Shown piece after piece: positions 9,249 to 17,033 of a stretch of DNA of 64,000 bases. Source of the stretch: Rhizobium leucaenae USDA 9039 (GTDB taxonomy: Bacteria; Pseudomonadota; Alphaproteobacteria; Rhizobiales; Rhizobiaceae); the NCBI RefSeq assembly GCF_000426285.1, contig NZ_AUFB01000019.1:51485-115484 (forward strand), given 5' to 3'. The notes beneath the pieces were generated by a model. That model saw only the letters and a list, made by a program, of their open reading frames with translations, ran no database searches and had not been told where the DNA came from. Each line of letters opens with the position of its first letter. Position 1 is the stretch's first letter. The position numbers and the translations under genes are program-made.

Positions 9249-9965
9249 ATGCGTATCATTTTCCGATGTGACCCGGCTTTGGCCGAATATTTGCCGCGCC
9301 CCATCCCTGCTCGTGGCGCGCTGCCGGATTGGTTGCGCGCCATGCCCAATACCGCATATTCGGCAATTCACGGTCGCGAAGTGCGCACTTTGAAGCAGTG
9401 CCCTCCCGTGGTGGATGCGATGACCTATGGGTTCATGATACTTTTACCCTGCGATGTGGTCGTCGATAAAGGGGTCTTCTCCTGGAATTGGGACGTTCCG
9501 GCGCCCGCGACCGAGCGACATCCTCGATCGCCGCTGAGTTTTCATACGCCTGGGCAATTGACAGGCAGTCCGTTCGAAATCGCCGGGCAGGCGGCGATCA
9601 AATTCAACAGCTTCTGGACAATCGAGGTCGACGACGGCTGGTCGCTCTTTGCAACTCATCCTGTCAATCGCGCCGATCTCCCCTTCCGGCTGGTCACCGG
9701 CCTGGTGGATTCCGACCGATTTACGGATGGTGGAATCAATTTCCCGGCAATCTGGACGCAACCCGAATTCTCCGGGGTCCTGGCCCGCGGAACGCCTGTC
9801 GCACAGTGCTTTGCGGTGCCGCGCAGCATGCCGGAGCTGATTTTTGAGGAATTGGATGAGCAACGGCAGAGTGCGTACACGCAGACGGTTGCCACCGTAC
9901 TCTCAACGCCGGGCGTCTACCGAAAGCGATTTCGCGCCAAGCGCGGCCGCGCCGCTAACCAATGA
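9249..9965 (+). CDS. Conserved hypothetical protein (possibly DUF6065-like)
   Basis: The 238-residue soluble protein has no signal peptide or membrane segment. Its N-terminal third (PIPARGALPDWLRAMP, then a CPPVVDAMTYGFMILLPCDV stretch) and the WTIEVDDGWSLFATHPVNR centre resemble a family of uncharacterised proteins of similar length, perhaps DUF6065, but I am not certain of the family. A GGAGGCGGGCACG site precedes the ATG. The last 63 bases overlap the 3' end of the convergent TPR gene. Confidence 0.75.
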   Translation: MRIIFRCDPALAEYLPRPIPARGALPDWLRAMPNTAYSAIHGREVRTLKQCPPVVDAMTYGFMILLPCDVVVDKGVFSWNWDVPAPATERHPRSPLSFHTPGQLTGSPFEIAGQAAIKFNSFWTIEVDDGWSLFATHPVNRADLPFRLVTGLVDSDRFTDGGINFPAIWTQPEFSGVLARGTPVAQCFAVPRSMPELIFEELDEQRQSAYTQTVATVLSTPGVYRKRFRAKRGRAANQ

Positions 9966-10763
9966 TTGACGCAGTACCGTCTCGTCAAGCCAAAGCCTGC
10001 CGCAGGGGGCCGAGGTCAGGGCCATGGCAATGACGCCAAACGTGGACTCATCAAGCGCATAAGCAGTCGAGAATGCCGCCATAGCCTCGTCCATTCTGCC
10101 CGCTTCCTGCAATACGACTCCCAAATTGACCGCAGCCTCCGGCGCGTCGGCGTTGATTTCGAGGACACGCCGGTAAGCCTGGGCCGCGCCATCAAGTTTC
10201 TGCAGATCGTGCCGTACAAGTGCCAACTCAAACCAAATTCCCGGATGGTCGTCGAGGGCGACGGCGCGTTCGAGCAGTTGTTCGGCTTCAACGAGCGCGC
10301 CACGTTCTCTCGCTAGGGAGCTGAGGCGGTTTATGGCTTCCAGAGAAGTCGGCTTGGCATCGAGAACCACGCTCCAAGCATCCCGTGCCGCCGACTTGTT
10401 GCCCATCTGGTCCAAAATCCGGGCTTTCTCGACGAAGATCTCCAGCCGGCCATCTATGCCTGTCGCTTTTTCAAGCTGCCTCAATGCCGCTTCCAGCTTG
10501 TGTTCGGCTCGATAGATCTTGCCGGCGAGAATGAGGGCGGGGACGTTCCTTGGCTGAGCAGCAAGACTGCTCTCTATTTTTTCCCGAGCACCGGAAAAAT
10601 CCTCTTCTGCAAATAGAATAGCCGCCAAGAGATGAGAGAGGGATGGATCGGATGGAAACTGGTCCAAACCGGCTTCGCAAAGCTGCTTTGCCACGTCACG
10701 ATTGCTCTGATTGAAGGCCGCCACCGCGTCCGCAATGATCGCCAAACGCTGACTTTCTTTCAT
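9903..10763 (-). CDS. Tetratricopeptide repeat protein
   Basis: The 286-residue protein is built almost entirely of TPR-like helical pairs (for example ALILAGKIYRAEHKLEAAL, and AAVNLGVVLQEAGRMDEAM with the usual Gly/Ala pattern). No signal peptide or membrane helix, so it is probably a cytoplasmic protein-interaction scaffold. The start is set at the ATG at 10763 (MKESQ), where the repeat-like sequence begins; a longer frame to 10802 adds a basic, atypical leader. It converges on and overlaps the preceding hypothetical gene by 63 bases. Confidence 0.82.
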   Translation of the reverse strand: MKESQRLAIIADAVAAFNQSNRDVAKQLCEAGLDQFPSDPSLSHLLAAILFAEEDFSGAREKIESSLAAQPRNVPALILAGKIYRAEHKLEAALRQLEKATGIDGRLEIFVEKARILDQMGNKSAARDAWSVVLDAKPTSLEAINRLSSLARERGALVEAEQLLERAVALDDHPGIWFELALVRHDLQKLDGAAQAYRRVLEINADAPEAAVNLGVVLQEAGRMDEAMAAFSTAYALDESTFGVIAMALTSAPCGRLWLDETVLRQSLVSGAAALGAKSLSVDARR

Positions 10764-10965
10764 GCGCACGCCATCCAGATGCGCCCGAGCGCAATACCAC
10801 AAATCATCGTCACGGAGTTATCCGCCGCCGGTATCGAGCCGTCAATTGTGGAATTTTGATCGTAAACTGATTGTTCGCAGGAACAGATATCCATCTCGCC
10901 TCCACAGAGCGGCAGAAGGCGGAGCGAGCGCGCAGGCATGCGCACGCGATCAGCCCGGCTAAGAC

Positions 10966-10990
10966 GGAACCATGCTTCGATTGTCCAGTT
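10966..10990 (+). promoter_or_regulatory. Putative EcfG/RpoE2-type promoter
   Basis: GGAAC, 16 bases, then AGTT, ending 37 bases before the ATG of the gene at 11028. This matches three of four bases at -10 and all at -35 of the alphaproteobacterial general-stress consensus GGAAC-N16/17-CGTT. Confidence 0.5.
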
Positions 10991-11027
10991 AGGATGCCGT
11001 CTAATGATATTCGACAGGAGAGCCGAA

Positions 11028-11591
11028 ATGAACAATCAACCCGATGATCCAGGTCCTCGCGGTCAGACGTGGCAGGATGTGGCTGACCAGCCAAGCATAG
11101 GAGCGGGCATAAATGAACGACCGAAAACGGGGAGTTCGGAAGAAGCAGTCCGTGAGAACCTAAACGAGCTGCGGCAGTTTGCCGGCGAGCAGACGGAGCG
11201 GGCGAAGACCGCCGTCGGCGACGCGGCCGAAGACAAGAAGAATATGGCCGCACGGCAACTCGGCGGCGTCGCATCGGCACTCGAAAAAGTCGGCTCAGAA
11301 CTCGAACGGTCGGACCAACAGGTTGTCGGCCGTTATGCCAAGCAGATCGGCGGTTCGCTCCAGGGTTTCGTGCGTGACATAGAGGGTCGCGATCTCGGCG
11401 AAATTGCCGGCATGGTTGAAGACTTCGGGCGTAGGCAGCCACTTGCCTTTCTCGGCATAGCGGCGATTGCCGGCCTGACAGCAAGCCGGCTCCTGACAGC
11501 CTCCGCCCACCGTCGCAGCGAGCCGGCGGTTTCCCCGCCCTCCGCTTCTTCGATGCCGGCAGGCGTCCAGTCAATGCGAAGCGAACCGTAG
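11028..11591 (+). CDS. Hypothetical stress-type membrane-associated protein
   Basis: The 187-residue protein has a disordered, charged N-terminus, a long amphipathic helical middle rich in Gln/Glu/Ala (about residues 40-125), and one hydrophobic helix near residues 140-160 (FLGIAAIAGLTASRLL), followed by a short Ser/Pro tail. The start is the ATG at 11028 with GGAG upstream; the longer frame from 10938 is basic and unlike a protein N-terminus. It leads a three-gene set with the holin-like and DUF3618 proteins. This trio recurs in rhizobia; a role in envelope stress is inferred from the promoter and company. Confidence 0.8.
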   Translation: MNNQPDDPGPRGQTWQDVADQPSIGAGINERPKTGSSEEAVRENLNELRQFAGEQTERAKTAVGDAAEDKKNMAARQLGGVASALEKVGSELERSDQQVVGRYAKQIGGSLQGFVRDIEGRDLGEIAGMVEDFGRRQPLAFLGIAAIAGLTASRLLTASAHRRSEPAVSPPSASSMPAGVQSMRSEP

Positions 11592-11610
11592 TGCAAGGAG
11601 GATCGCCACA

Positions 11611-12030
11611 ATGGCAAATCATCGAGATGACCGCACTCTGACCGAACTGATGACCGGTCTGGTAGGCGATATATCTGGACTCTTTCGCAAGGAAATCGAC
11701 CTGGCGAAGGCGGAAGCATCCGAGAATTTGAACCGTGCGCTGGGAGGCGCCGAAATCCTGCTCGTCGGCCTGGTGTTTGCGATCGGTGCCATAGGCGTGC
11801 TGTTGAGCGCCGCGGTCAACGGACTAGCCGCTTTTCTCGTGGCGCGGAACGTAGCTGAGCCGAATGCCGACACGCTGGCAGCGCTCATTGTCGGGGTGAT
11901 CGTCGCACTCCTTGCCTGGGCAATGGTCGCGCGCGGTATTTCCACGCTGCGAGGCAGCAGCCTCAAGCTGGATAAGACGGCGACGTCGCTGCGGCGGGAT
12001 GTGGATGTGGTGAAGGAGAGAGTGCAATGA
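11611..12030 (+). CDS. Phage holin family / DUF1469-like membrane protein
   Basis: The 139-residue protein has an amphipathic N-terminal helix (LTELMTGLVGDISGLFRKEIDLAKAE-like pattern) and two hydrophobic helices at roughly 45-70 and 88-110. This matches the actinobacterial Holin-X/DUF1469 type of small inner-membrane protein. AAGGAGGAT upstream of the ATG is a strong ribosome-binding site. It lies 19 bases after the first gene of the trio and overlaps the next gene by four bases. No phage genes are near, so holin is a family name, not a function. Confidence 0.85.
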   Translation: MANHRDDRTLTELMTGLVGDISGLFRKEIDLAKAEASENLNRALGGAEILLVGLVFAIGAIGVLLSAAVNGLAAFLVARNVAEPNADTLAALIVGVIVALLAWAMVARGISTLRGSSLKLDKTATSLRRDVDVVKERVQ

Positions 12031-12962
12031 ACGACAATTCTCACTCCCACTCGGCTGCCGAGCTGCAGCGAGAGATCGAGGCGGATCGCCATCGGATCGA
12101 GGAAAAGCTCCACGCGATCGAGGAGCGCATGTCTCCCGGCCAGCTTATGGACGAACTGCTCGAATATGCGAGGCAAAGCGGTGGCGCTGAATATGTCAGC
12201 AATCTCGGCAAGGCACTCAGGACCAATCCCATTCCCGTTACGCTATTGGGAGTGAGCCTCGCCTGGCTTTTTGCCAATCCTGGCGCCCGCCCAACAGGAG
12301 CCAGCGAGCGGGACGAAGCCCGAGAGGAATACCCATTGGCGACCGTGAAAGGTGCCGTAAGGCGCACCGGCCCGGTAGAGGCGAGCTTCGGCGAACGGTA
12401 TAGCCACTTCACGGATGACGGCGGCAATCGTTTCAGAGCCCTGACGGACGCTGGCGGCCGCCGAGCTGGCCACTTCATCGACCAGAGCGGCAAGGCCTAT
12501 CGCGGCTTTGCCGACGCGGCCGGCAAGCGGATCGAGGACATCCGCGACGAGGCTGGCACCCTGTTCGATGGGGCCTCTGGTTGGGCGTCCGATACTTGGC
12601 AGCAGGTCAGTAGCTCCGCGGGCCGGCTGTCCGATTCGGTTGCGCAAGCAGGGAGTTCCGTCGCGGGCGGCGTTCAAGGTGCAGCGCGAATGGTTGGGGA
12701 TCGAGGCGGGCAGCTTAACGACGCCATACTCCGTCATTTCCGTGATCAGCCCCTCGTTGGTGGTGCGCTCGCTTTTGCGGTCGGCGCAGCCATTGGCGCG
12801 GCGCTGCCGCATACGGAGCTGGAGGACGAGGCGATCGGGGACGTTTCCGACCAGCTTCGCAGGGATATCACGTCTAAGGCAAGTGAGGCGACCAGCGGGG
12901 CGGTCGGAACCGCTCGAGAGGTGTTGAACAGGACGGAAGAGGTTAGCGCCAGACGTGACTGA
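12027..12962 (+). CDS. DUF3618 domain-containing protein
   Basis: The 311-residue protein starts with the DUF3618 pattern: ELQREIEADRHRIEEKLHAIEERM, then a short helix NPIPVTLLGVSLAWLFA. The middle is repetitive and Gly/Asp rich, with recurring ...DxxGxRxxHxxDxxG... units, and a second hydrophobic segment near residues 245-262. Starts with ATGA overlap on the holin-like gene, so the two are translationally coupled. Function unknown; probably an inner-membrane-anchored stress protein. Confidence 0.85.
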   Translation: MNDNSHSHSAAELQREIEADRHRIEEKLHAIEERMSPGQLMDELLEYARQSGGAEYVSNLGKALRTNPIPVTLLGVSLAWLFANPGARPTGASERDEAREEYPLATVKGAVRRTGPVEASFGERYSHFTDDGGNRFRALTDAGGRRAGHFIDQSGKAYRGFADAAGKRIEDIRDEAGTLFDGASGWASDTWQQVSSSAGRLSDSVAQAGSSVAGGVQGAARMVGDRGGQLNDAILRHFRDQPLVGGALAFAVGAAIGAALPHTELEDEAIGDVSDQLRRDITSKASEATSGAVGTAREVLNRTEEVSARRD

Positions 12963-13075
12963 GTGACGGATGATTGCCGGATGCTGGTGCCGGGTCGGCG
13001 CCAGCAGCATACGATCTCGTTTATCGGGTATTCTTCCGGCAACGCTCTTTATTTCGAAAAGCCGTCGCTGCGGCG

Positions 13076-13666
13076 TTACCGGATAGCAATGACTGCGCCC
13101 GTTTGGTCAGGCGGCTGGCAAGCCCGACGAGGCCCGTCGAAAGACTGATAGGTATTATCCTCCCGACGATAGGACCTATAACGGCTTGCGCACCAATCGG
13201 CTGCTTGCGCAGATATCGGTGGTCCAGCCTGTGGCCCTTCATCCGGCTGGGCCACGTCCGACGGCGAGGTGCAGTGTCGGACCTGCCCACTGTAGGAACG
13301 ATAGCTGTTCGTCGCAGGATCGAACGAGCGGTAGCGTCGGGCACACCACTGGATGTGTTCCGCAGAGAGCCATGGCTTTTGCTGTACGACGTTGGCCGGA
13401 ATCGGTTGCAGTTCCTTCGATGCATCGGCGATTTTGAGGGCGGGGGCATTGGTGACATAGGTCGAATACAGAGGCGGCAGCCGCTCGTAGTGTTGCGCGC
13501 TGGGATCGATCCGCCGCGGCTCTGTCGTCCACAGATCCGGCGCTGCCAGATTAGCGAATGAATGTCGTTCCGGTTCCGCGATGACGTAGGAAGCAAGGGA
13601 CGCGACAGCGACACAGGCGCCTACCGCACTTGCGATTCCGAACGCGACCGATGCTATGGCTTTCAT
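13076..13666 (-). CDS. BA14K family secreted protein (two repeats)
   Basis: The 196-residue protein has an N-terminal signal or anchor helix (AIASVAFGIASAVGACVAV) and two copies of the BA14K/lectin-like motif: WCARRYRSFDPATNSYRSY...C near residues 107-131 and WCASRYRSYRREDNTYQSF...C near 162-187. Brucella BA14K is an immunoreactive, lectin-like envelope protein; a double-domain version suggests an envelope-binding role. A perfect general-stress promoter sits about 80 bases upstream. It converges on the DUF3618 gene. Confidence 0.88.
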   Translation of the reverse strand: MKAIASVAFGIASAVGACVAVASLASYVIAEPERHSFANLAAPDLWTTEPRRIDPSAQHYERLPPLYSTYVTNAPALKIADASKELQPIPANVVQQKPWLSAEHIQWCARRYRSFDPATNSYRSYSGQVRHCTSPSDVAQPDEGPQAGPPISAQAADWCASRYRSYRREDNTYQSFDGPRRACQPPDQTGAVIAIR

Positions 13667-13991
13667 TTTGACACCTTCGGGCCATCGATATTCTGGGACA
13701 TTGAGACGGGTACGAGGCGGTCTTGATGACCGCTGTCAAACGAACGAGCCGAACCCATGGGGGTTCCACCACTCGGTCTTCAGTCTGATGGAATTCGGAC
13801 TTTGGTCCAATGTCGTTCCAAAGAACGGCAAACGGTCCATCGGTGCCTTTCTTTATCAACAGGACCAATTTGCTTCTCACCCCCCCCCAAACACTTTTGC
13901 CGTGTCAACGCCTTGTTGCGCTTCTACGATGAGCTGCGATTCGCCGTTTAAAGCGACAGACGTGCGACCAAGATGGATGAGGGGATGGAAT
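13667..13991. other. Intergenic region between BA14K and ftsZ2
   Basis: 325 bases without a gene. It holds the EcfG-type promoter toward BA14K. The ftsZ2 frame stays open upstream to 13656, but this part is not FtsZ-like and is treated as non-coding. I see no clear housekeeping promoter for ftsZ2. Confidence 0.5.
13743..13767 (-). promoter_or_regulatory. EcfG/RpoE2-type promoter of the BA14K gene
   Basis: On the minus strand: GGAAC (13767-13763), exactly 16 bases, then CGTT (13746-13743). This is an exact match to the alphaproteobacterial general-stress sigma consensus, placed 77 bases before the BA14K start codon. Confidence 0.65.
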
Positions 13992-15014
13992 ATGACGGAT
14001 GCCAAGAGCAGCATCGCAGGCCTAAGGCCACACATCACTGTCATTGGGGTAGGCGGTGGCGGCGGAAACGCCATCAACAACATGATTGCCGAAAATCTGG
14101 CGGGGGTAGACTTCGTCGCGGCAAATACCGATGCTCAGGTTCTCGCGACATCGAAGGCGTCGCGCCGCATCCAGCTCGGAGTAAATGTGACCGAAGGTCT
14201 GGGTGCCGGTTCGCTGCCGGAGGTAGGCCGCGCGGCTGCCGAGGAATCGATCGACGAAATCATGGATCATCTGAGCGGTTCCCACATGTGCTTCGTCACC
14301 GCCGGAATGGGCGGCGGAACCGGAACGGGTGCCGCGCCGGTTATCGCTCATGCTGCCCGTTCGGCCGGCATCCTAACCGTCGGTGTCGTCACCAAACCGT
14401 TTTCGTTCGAGGGCAATCGCCGCATGACGACGGCGGATCTCGGCATCGAGGCGTTGCAGCAGGCAGCCGATACGGTAATCGTGATCCCCAATCAGAATTT
14501 GTTCCGGATTGCGGATGCAAGGACCACTTTCGCGGATGCGTTCATGACGGCCGATCGCGTTCTTTATTCCGGCGTCGGATGCATCACCGATCTCATCGTC
14601 AAAGAAGGCCTGATCAACCTTGATTTCGCTGATGTGAAATCGGTCATGCGCGGCATGGGCCGGGCCATGATGGGCACGGGCGAAGCCACTGGGGAAAGCC
14701 GAGCGATGAGAGCGGCCGAAGCGGCGATCGCAAACCCGTTGCTGAACGACGTTTCGATGAGAGGTGCCAGGGGTGTCTTGGTCTCGATCTCCGGCGGTTC
14801 GGATATGACACTCTTCGAGGTGGACGAGGCAGCGAGCCGTATTCGCGACGAAGTGCAGGGCGACGCGGAAATCGTCGTCGGTGCGATCTTCGACCGCAAT
14901 CTCGATGGGCGGTTCCGTCTCTCTGTTGTGGCGACCGGATTGGATGGCAGCAGAACGATCGAAACGATGGACGCGTATTCTCAGGATGTGCATCAGACGC
15001 ATACGCTTCAGTAG
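13992..15014 (+). CDS. ftsZ2: FtsZ2, short second cell-division FtsZ
   Basis: The 340-residue tubulin-like GTPase has the FtsZ core: VIGVGGGGGNAINNM, the ANTDAQ loop, the tubulin signature GMGGGTGTGAAPVIA, and the T7 catalytic loop NLDFADVKSVM. It stops right after the core (about residue 320) and lacks the long linker and the conserved C-terminal peptide that binds FtsA/ZipA. Short FtsZ2 proteins of this type are known from Sinorhizobium. The ATG at 13992 has GGGGATGGAA upstream. No dcw-cluster genes are near. It may modulate the main FtsZ or be specialised. Confidence 0.92.
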   Translation: MTDAKSSIAGLRPHITVIGVGGGGGNAINNMIAENLAGVDFVAANTDAQVLATSKASRRIQLGVNVTEGLGAGSLPEVGRAAAEESIDEIMDHLSGSHMCFVTAGMGGGTGTGAAPVIAHAARSAGILTVGVVTKPFSFEGNRRMTTADLGIEALQQAADTVIVIPNQNLFRIADARTTFADAFMTADRVLYSGVGCITDLIVKEGLINLDFADVKSVMRGMGRAMMGTGEATGESRAMRAAEAAIANPLLNDVSMRGARGVLVSISGGSDMTLFEVDEAASRIRDEVQGDAEIVVGAIFDRNLDGRFRLSVVATGLDGSRTIETMDAYSQDVHQTHTLQ

Positions 15015-15026
15015 CGTGCGCAATCT

Positions 15027-15206
15027 GGGCAATTTCGCCATAGACCGCAACACATCTGCCGTGGTCGTAGGAAAGCGAAAGAACTCCAAATAGGCCGGGA
15101 TTTGCTCGAACAGCATGTCGGTGCCGACCCGGAAGGCGCAGCCGCGAGCTCGTGCCGCCTCAAGAAGCGGCGTGATCTCCTGCTTCATGACCACTTCCCC
15201 GACGAA
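15027..15206 (-). pseudogene. Shikimate dehydrogenase-like C-terminal fragment
   Basis: In frame, the minus strand reads FVGEVVMKQEITPLLEAA followed by RVGTDMLFEQIPAYLEFF. This is the C-terminal region of an AroE/quinate-shikimate dehydrogenase. The N-terminal two thirds are missing and no proper end is present: the frame runs on antisense into ftsZ2. A deletion remnant. Confidence 0.75.
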
Positions 15207-15240
15207 TGTAGCGGACGAGAGCCGAGAAACGTCGTGACCT

Positions 15241-15375
15241 TTCCAGAACTTCCGCAAGGTTCGCAAACCAGGGGAGGCCATTGGCGCGCGTCGCATCGCC
15301 CTCGATGTGGCGCGTGCCGATCAGCCCGGCGCCCATGACGGCGATTTTCTTGGTCCCCTGCGACAGCTCTTGCAT
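15241..15375 (-). pseudogene. Gfo/Idh/MocA oxidoreductase N-terminal fragment
   Basis: A start codon with GAAGGAAG upstream leads into KKIAVMGAGLIGTRHIE, the Rossmann start of Gfo/Idh/MocA dehydrogenases, then a short LAEVLE stretch. After about 45 residues the sequence is no longer family-like and joins the shikimate-dehydrogenase remnant. The rest of the gene has been deleted. Confidence 0.7.
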
Positions 15376-15393
15376 AGAGGCTTCCTTCAGATC

Positions 15394-15441
15394 CTAATTG
15401 CGCAGGATTTCGCCGAGGAATTTGCGGGTTCGCTCATGGGA
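15394..15441 (-). pseudogene. Amino-acid ABC transporter ATPase, C-terminal scrap
   Basis: Only the last 15 codons and the stop (SHERTRKFLGEILRN) are recognisable. This is the usual C-terminus of polar amino-acid ABC ATPases. It lies 18 bases before the Gfo/Idh/MocA start, as expected from a former operon. Short match, so moderate certainty. Confidence 0.5.
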
Positions 15442-15488
15442 TGCCCGAGGCGCGTGCCAGCGCTACGGCAAGGCCGGCGTCATGGCGC

Positions 15489-15725
15489 TTAAAGATCGGA
15501 TAGCTTGTATCCAGGCGGCTTGAAGAGGGTCGCCGCCTTGCCGGCAATGTCCGGCTTGAATACCTGCTCCGCCCAGTCCTTCGGCGCGACATCCTCGATG
15601 CCGACCGACACGGACTCCGGGCCGTAGCCAAGCGTTTTGGTGACAGCGCGGGTGATTTCCTCGGCCAAGGCGGATTTCTCCGCGTCCGACCGACCCGCAT
15701 ACATTTTGACAATAACGTGGGGCAC
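15489..15725 (-). CDS. Tautomerase family protein (4-oxalocrotonate tautomerase-like)
   Basis: The 78-residue protein starts MPHVIVKMYAGRS, so Pro2 becomes the N-terminal catalytic base after methionine removal. The helix AEEITRAVTKTLGYG and the SVSVGIEDVAPKDWAEQVF strand fit the PptA-like tautomerases. It is last in a three-gene minus-strand unit (cupin, SDR, tautomerase) opposite a LysR gene. It probably isomerises an unsaturated keto acid; substrate unknown. Confidence 0.88.
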   Translation of the reverse strand: MPHVIVKMYAGRSDAEKSALAEEITRAVTKTLGYGPESVSVGIEDVAPKDWAEQVFKPDIAGKAATLFKPPGYKLSDL

Positions 15726-15737
15726 GATTTCTGCTCC

Positions 15738-16481
15738 TCACCAAGGTTGGTTCGCGGGGCCGACGGTGAATTCATTGACCGTGGTGTCTGCCGGCAAATC
15801 GAGCGCAAAGGCGACGACATCGGCGATCCGGTCCGGCGAAATGCCGAATTTGGCATACAGCCCACGCATCGCCTCGGAGGCCTGCTTGTCGGTGATAGTG
15901 TCCAGCAGCTCCGTATTGATCGCGGCGGGATAGATCGTCGCGGTGCGGATGTTCGTTCCTTCCATGGCCGACTCCATGCGCAGGACTTCCATGAAATTGC
16001 GCACAAACCATTTGGTGCCACCGTAGACGGCGCCGTTTGGATAGGCTTTGAGGCCCGCAACCGATGAGGTCGCGATAACGTGCCCGGATTTCCGGGCGAT
16101 AAAGGTCGGCATGACCGCCGCGATCCCGTTGAGGACGCCCTTGATGTTCACGTCGACCATCTTGTCCCAATCATCGGTCTTCAACGCCGACACCGGAGAG
16201 CTGGGCATAAGCCCGGCATTCAGGAAGATGGCGTCGACGCTGCCGAAGGACTCTTTCGCGAGCTTCACGATGTCATCGTTGTCAGACCGCTTGGTGACGT
16301 CGAGCACTTGGTAGACTGCTTGGCCGCCTTCCCTGGCAATCTCTGCGGCCAGGGCCTTGAGTTTGTCGTCGCGCCGCGCGCCGAGGACGACCTTTGCGCC
16401 TTTATTGGCGAGCAATCTCGCGGTCGCCTCGCCGATGCCCGATGAGGCGCCAGTGATAATCACCACTTTGTCTTTAATCAT
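15738..16481 (-). CDS. SDR family oxidoreductase
   Basis: The 247-residue classical SDR has TGASSGIG, LNAG, the active-site YGGTK, and a YPAAINTELL loop. The start is the ATG at 16481 (MIKDKVVIITGA), with GGAGATCTGGCATC upstream; the longer frame to 16574 is not family-like. Close to the NADP-dependent ydfG-like serine/3-hydroxy acid dehydrogenases. It sits 12 bases before the tautomerase and 34 after the cupin gene. Confidence 0.9.
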   Translation of the reverse strand: MIKDKVVIITGASSGIGEATARLLANKGAKVVLGARRDDKLKALAAEIAREGGQAVYQVLDVTKRSDNDDIVKLAKESFGSVDAIFLNAGLMPSSPVSALKTDDWDKMVDVNIKGVLNGIAAVMPTFIARKSGHVIATSSVAGLKAYPNGAVYGGTKWFVRNFMEVLRMESAMEGTNIRTATIYPAAINTELLDTITDKQASEAMRGLYAKFGISPDRIADVVAFALDLPADTTVNEFTVGPANQPW

Positions 16482-16515
16482 GATGCCAGATCTCCGAATG
16501 TTGACTTCGACGCGT

Positions 16516-16911
16516 TCATGCGCCGTATTGTTCGTTACTGACCTTTTCCATCCAGTCGACAACCTTGCCCTCAAGGTGTTCCTGCAGGGCGATGTGACTC
16601 ATGGCATTGTTGGGGGCCGCGCCGTGCCAGTGCTTTTCGCCGGGCTCAAACCACACCACATCGCCGGGACTGATCTCCTCAATGGGGCCGCCTTCGCGTT
16701 GCACCAGGCCGAGGCCGGTGGTCACGATGAGCGTTTGACCAAGCGGATGGGTGTGCCAGGCGGTGCGGGCGCCGGGCTCGAAAGTCACAAGCGCGGCCGC
16801 GCCGCGGCGGGCGTCGTTCGCCTGGAACAAGGGATCGATGCGGACGGTGCCGCTGAACCAATCGGAAGGCCCTTTGCCTGATGGCTGGGAGCCATTGCGG
16901 ATGATGTTCAT
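16516..16911 (-). CDS. Cupin domain protein ((R)-mandelonitrile lyase-like family)
   Basis: The 131-residue single-domain cupin has the first metal motif TAWHTHPLGQTLIVTTG (His-X-His...Gln) and second motif PGDVVWFEPGEKHWHGA (Glu...His). The start is the ATG at 16911, preceded by AAAGAACGACC and giving the usual family length. This cupin family often accompanies SDR and tautomerase genes in LysR-controlled units. Metal binding is likely; the reaction is unknown. Confidence 0.85.
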   Translation of the reverse strand: MNIIRNGSQPSGKGPSDWFSGTVRIDPLFQANDARRGAAALVTFEPGARTAWHTHPLGQTLIVTTGLGLVQREGGPIEEISPGDVVWFEPGEKHWHGAAPNNAMSHIALQEHLEGKVVDWMEKVSNEQYGA

Positions 16912-17033
16912 GGTCGTTCTTTCCGTTAACGCCTGGCGCAAGGCCAGCTTGGTTTCCGAAAGGGAATCTAGGTCCTGTTGCGCCATCTGATTAGACGCTA
17001 TAATCCAAATGCACTTATAGGCAGGACCAATGA

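Noticed and set aside
11611..12030. Holin family protein as sign of a prophage
   Set aside because: No phage structural, lysis or integrase genes are near; the family is widespread in non-phage stress operons.
13656..13991. Upstream extension of the ftsZ2 frame by 112 codons
   Set aside because: The added sequence is not FtsZ-like and overlaps the BA14K promoter region; a good start with ribosome-binding site exists at 13992.
14373..15296. Long minus-strand frame covering ftsZ2
   Set aside because: Only its first 90 codons (shikimate-dehydrogenase remnant) have meaning; the rest is antisense to FtsZ2.
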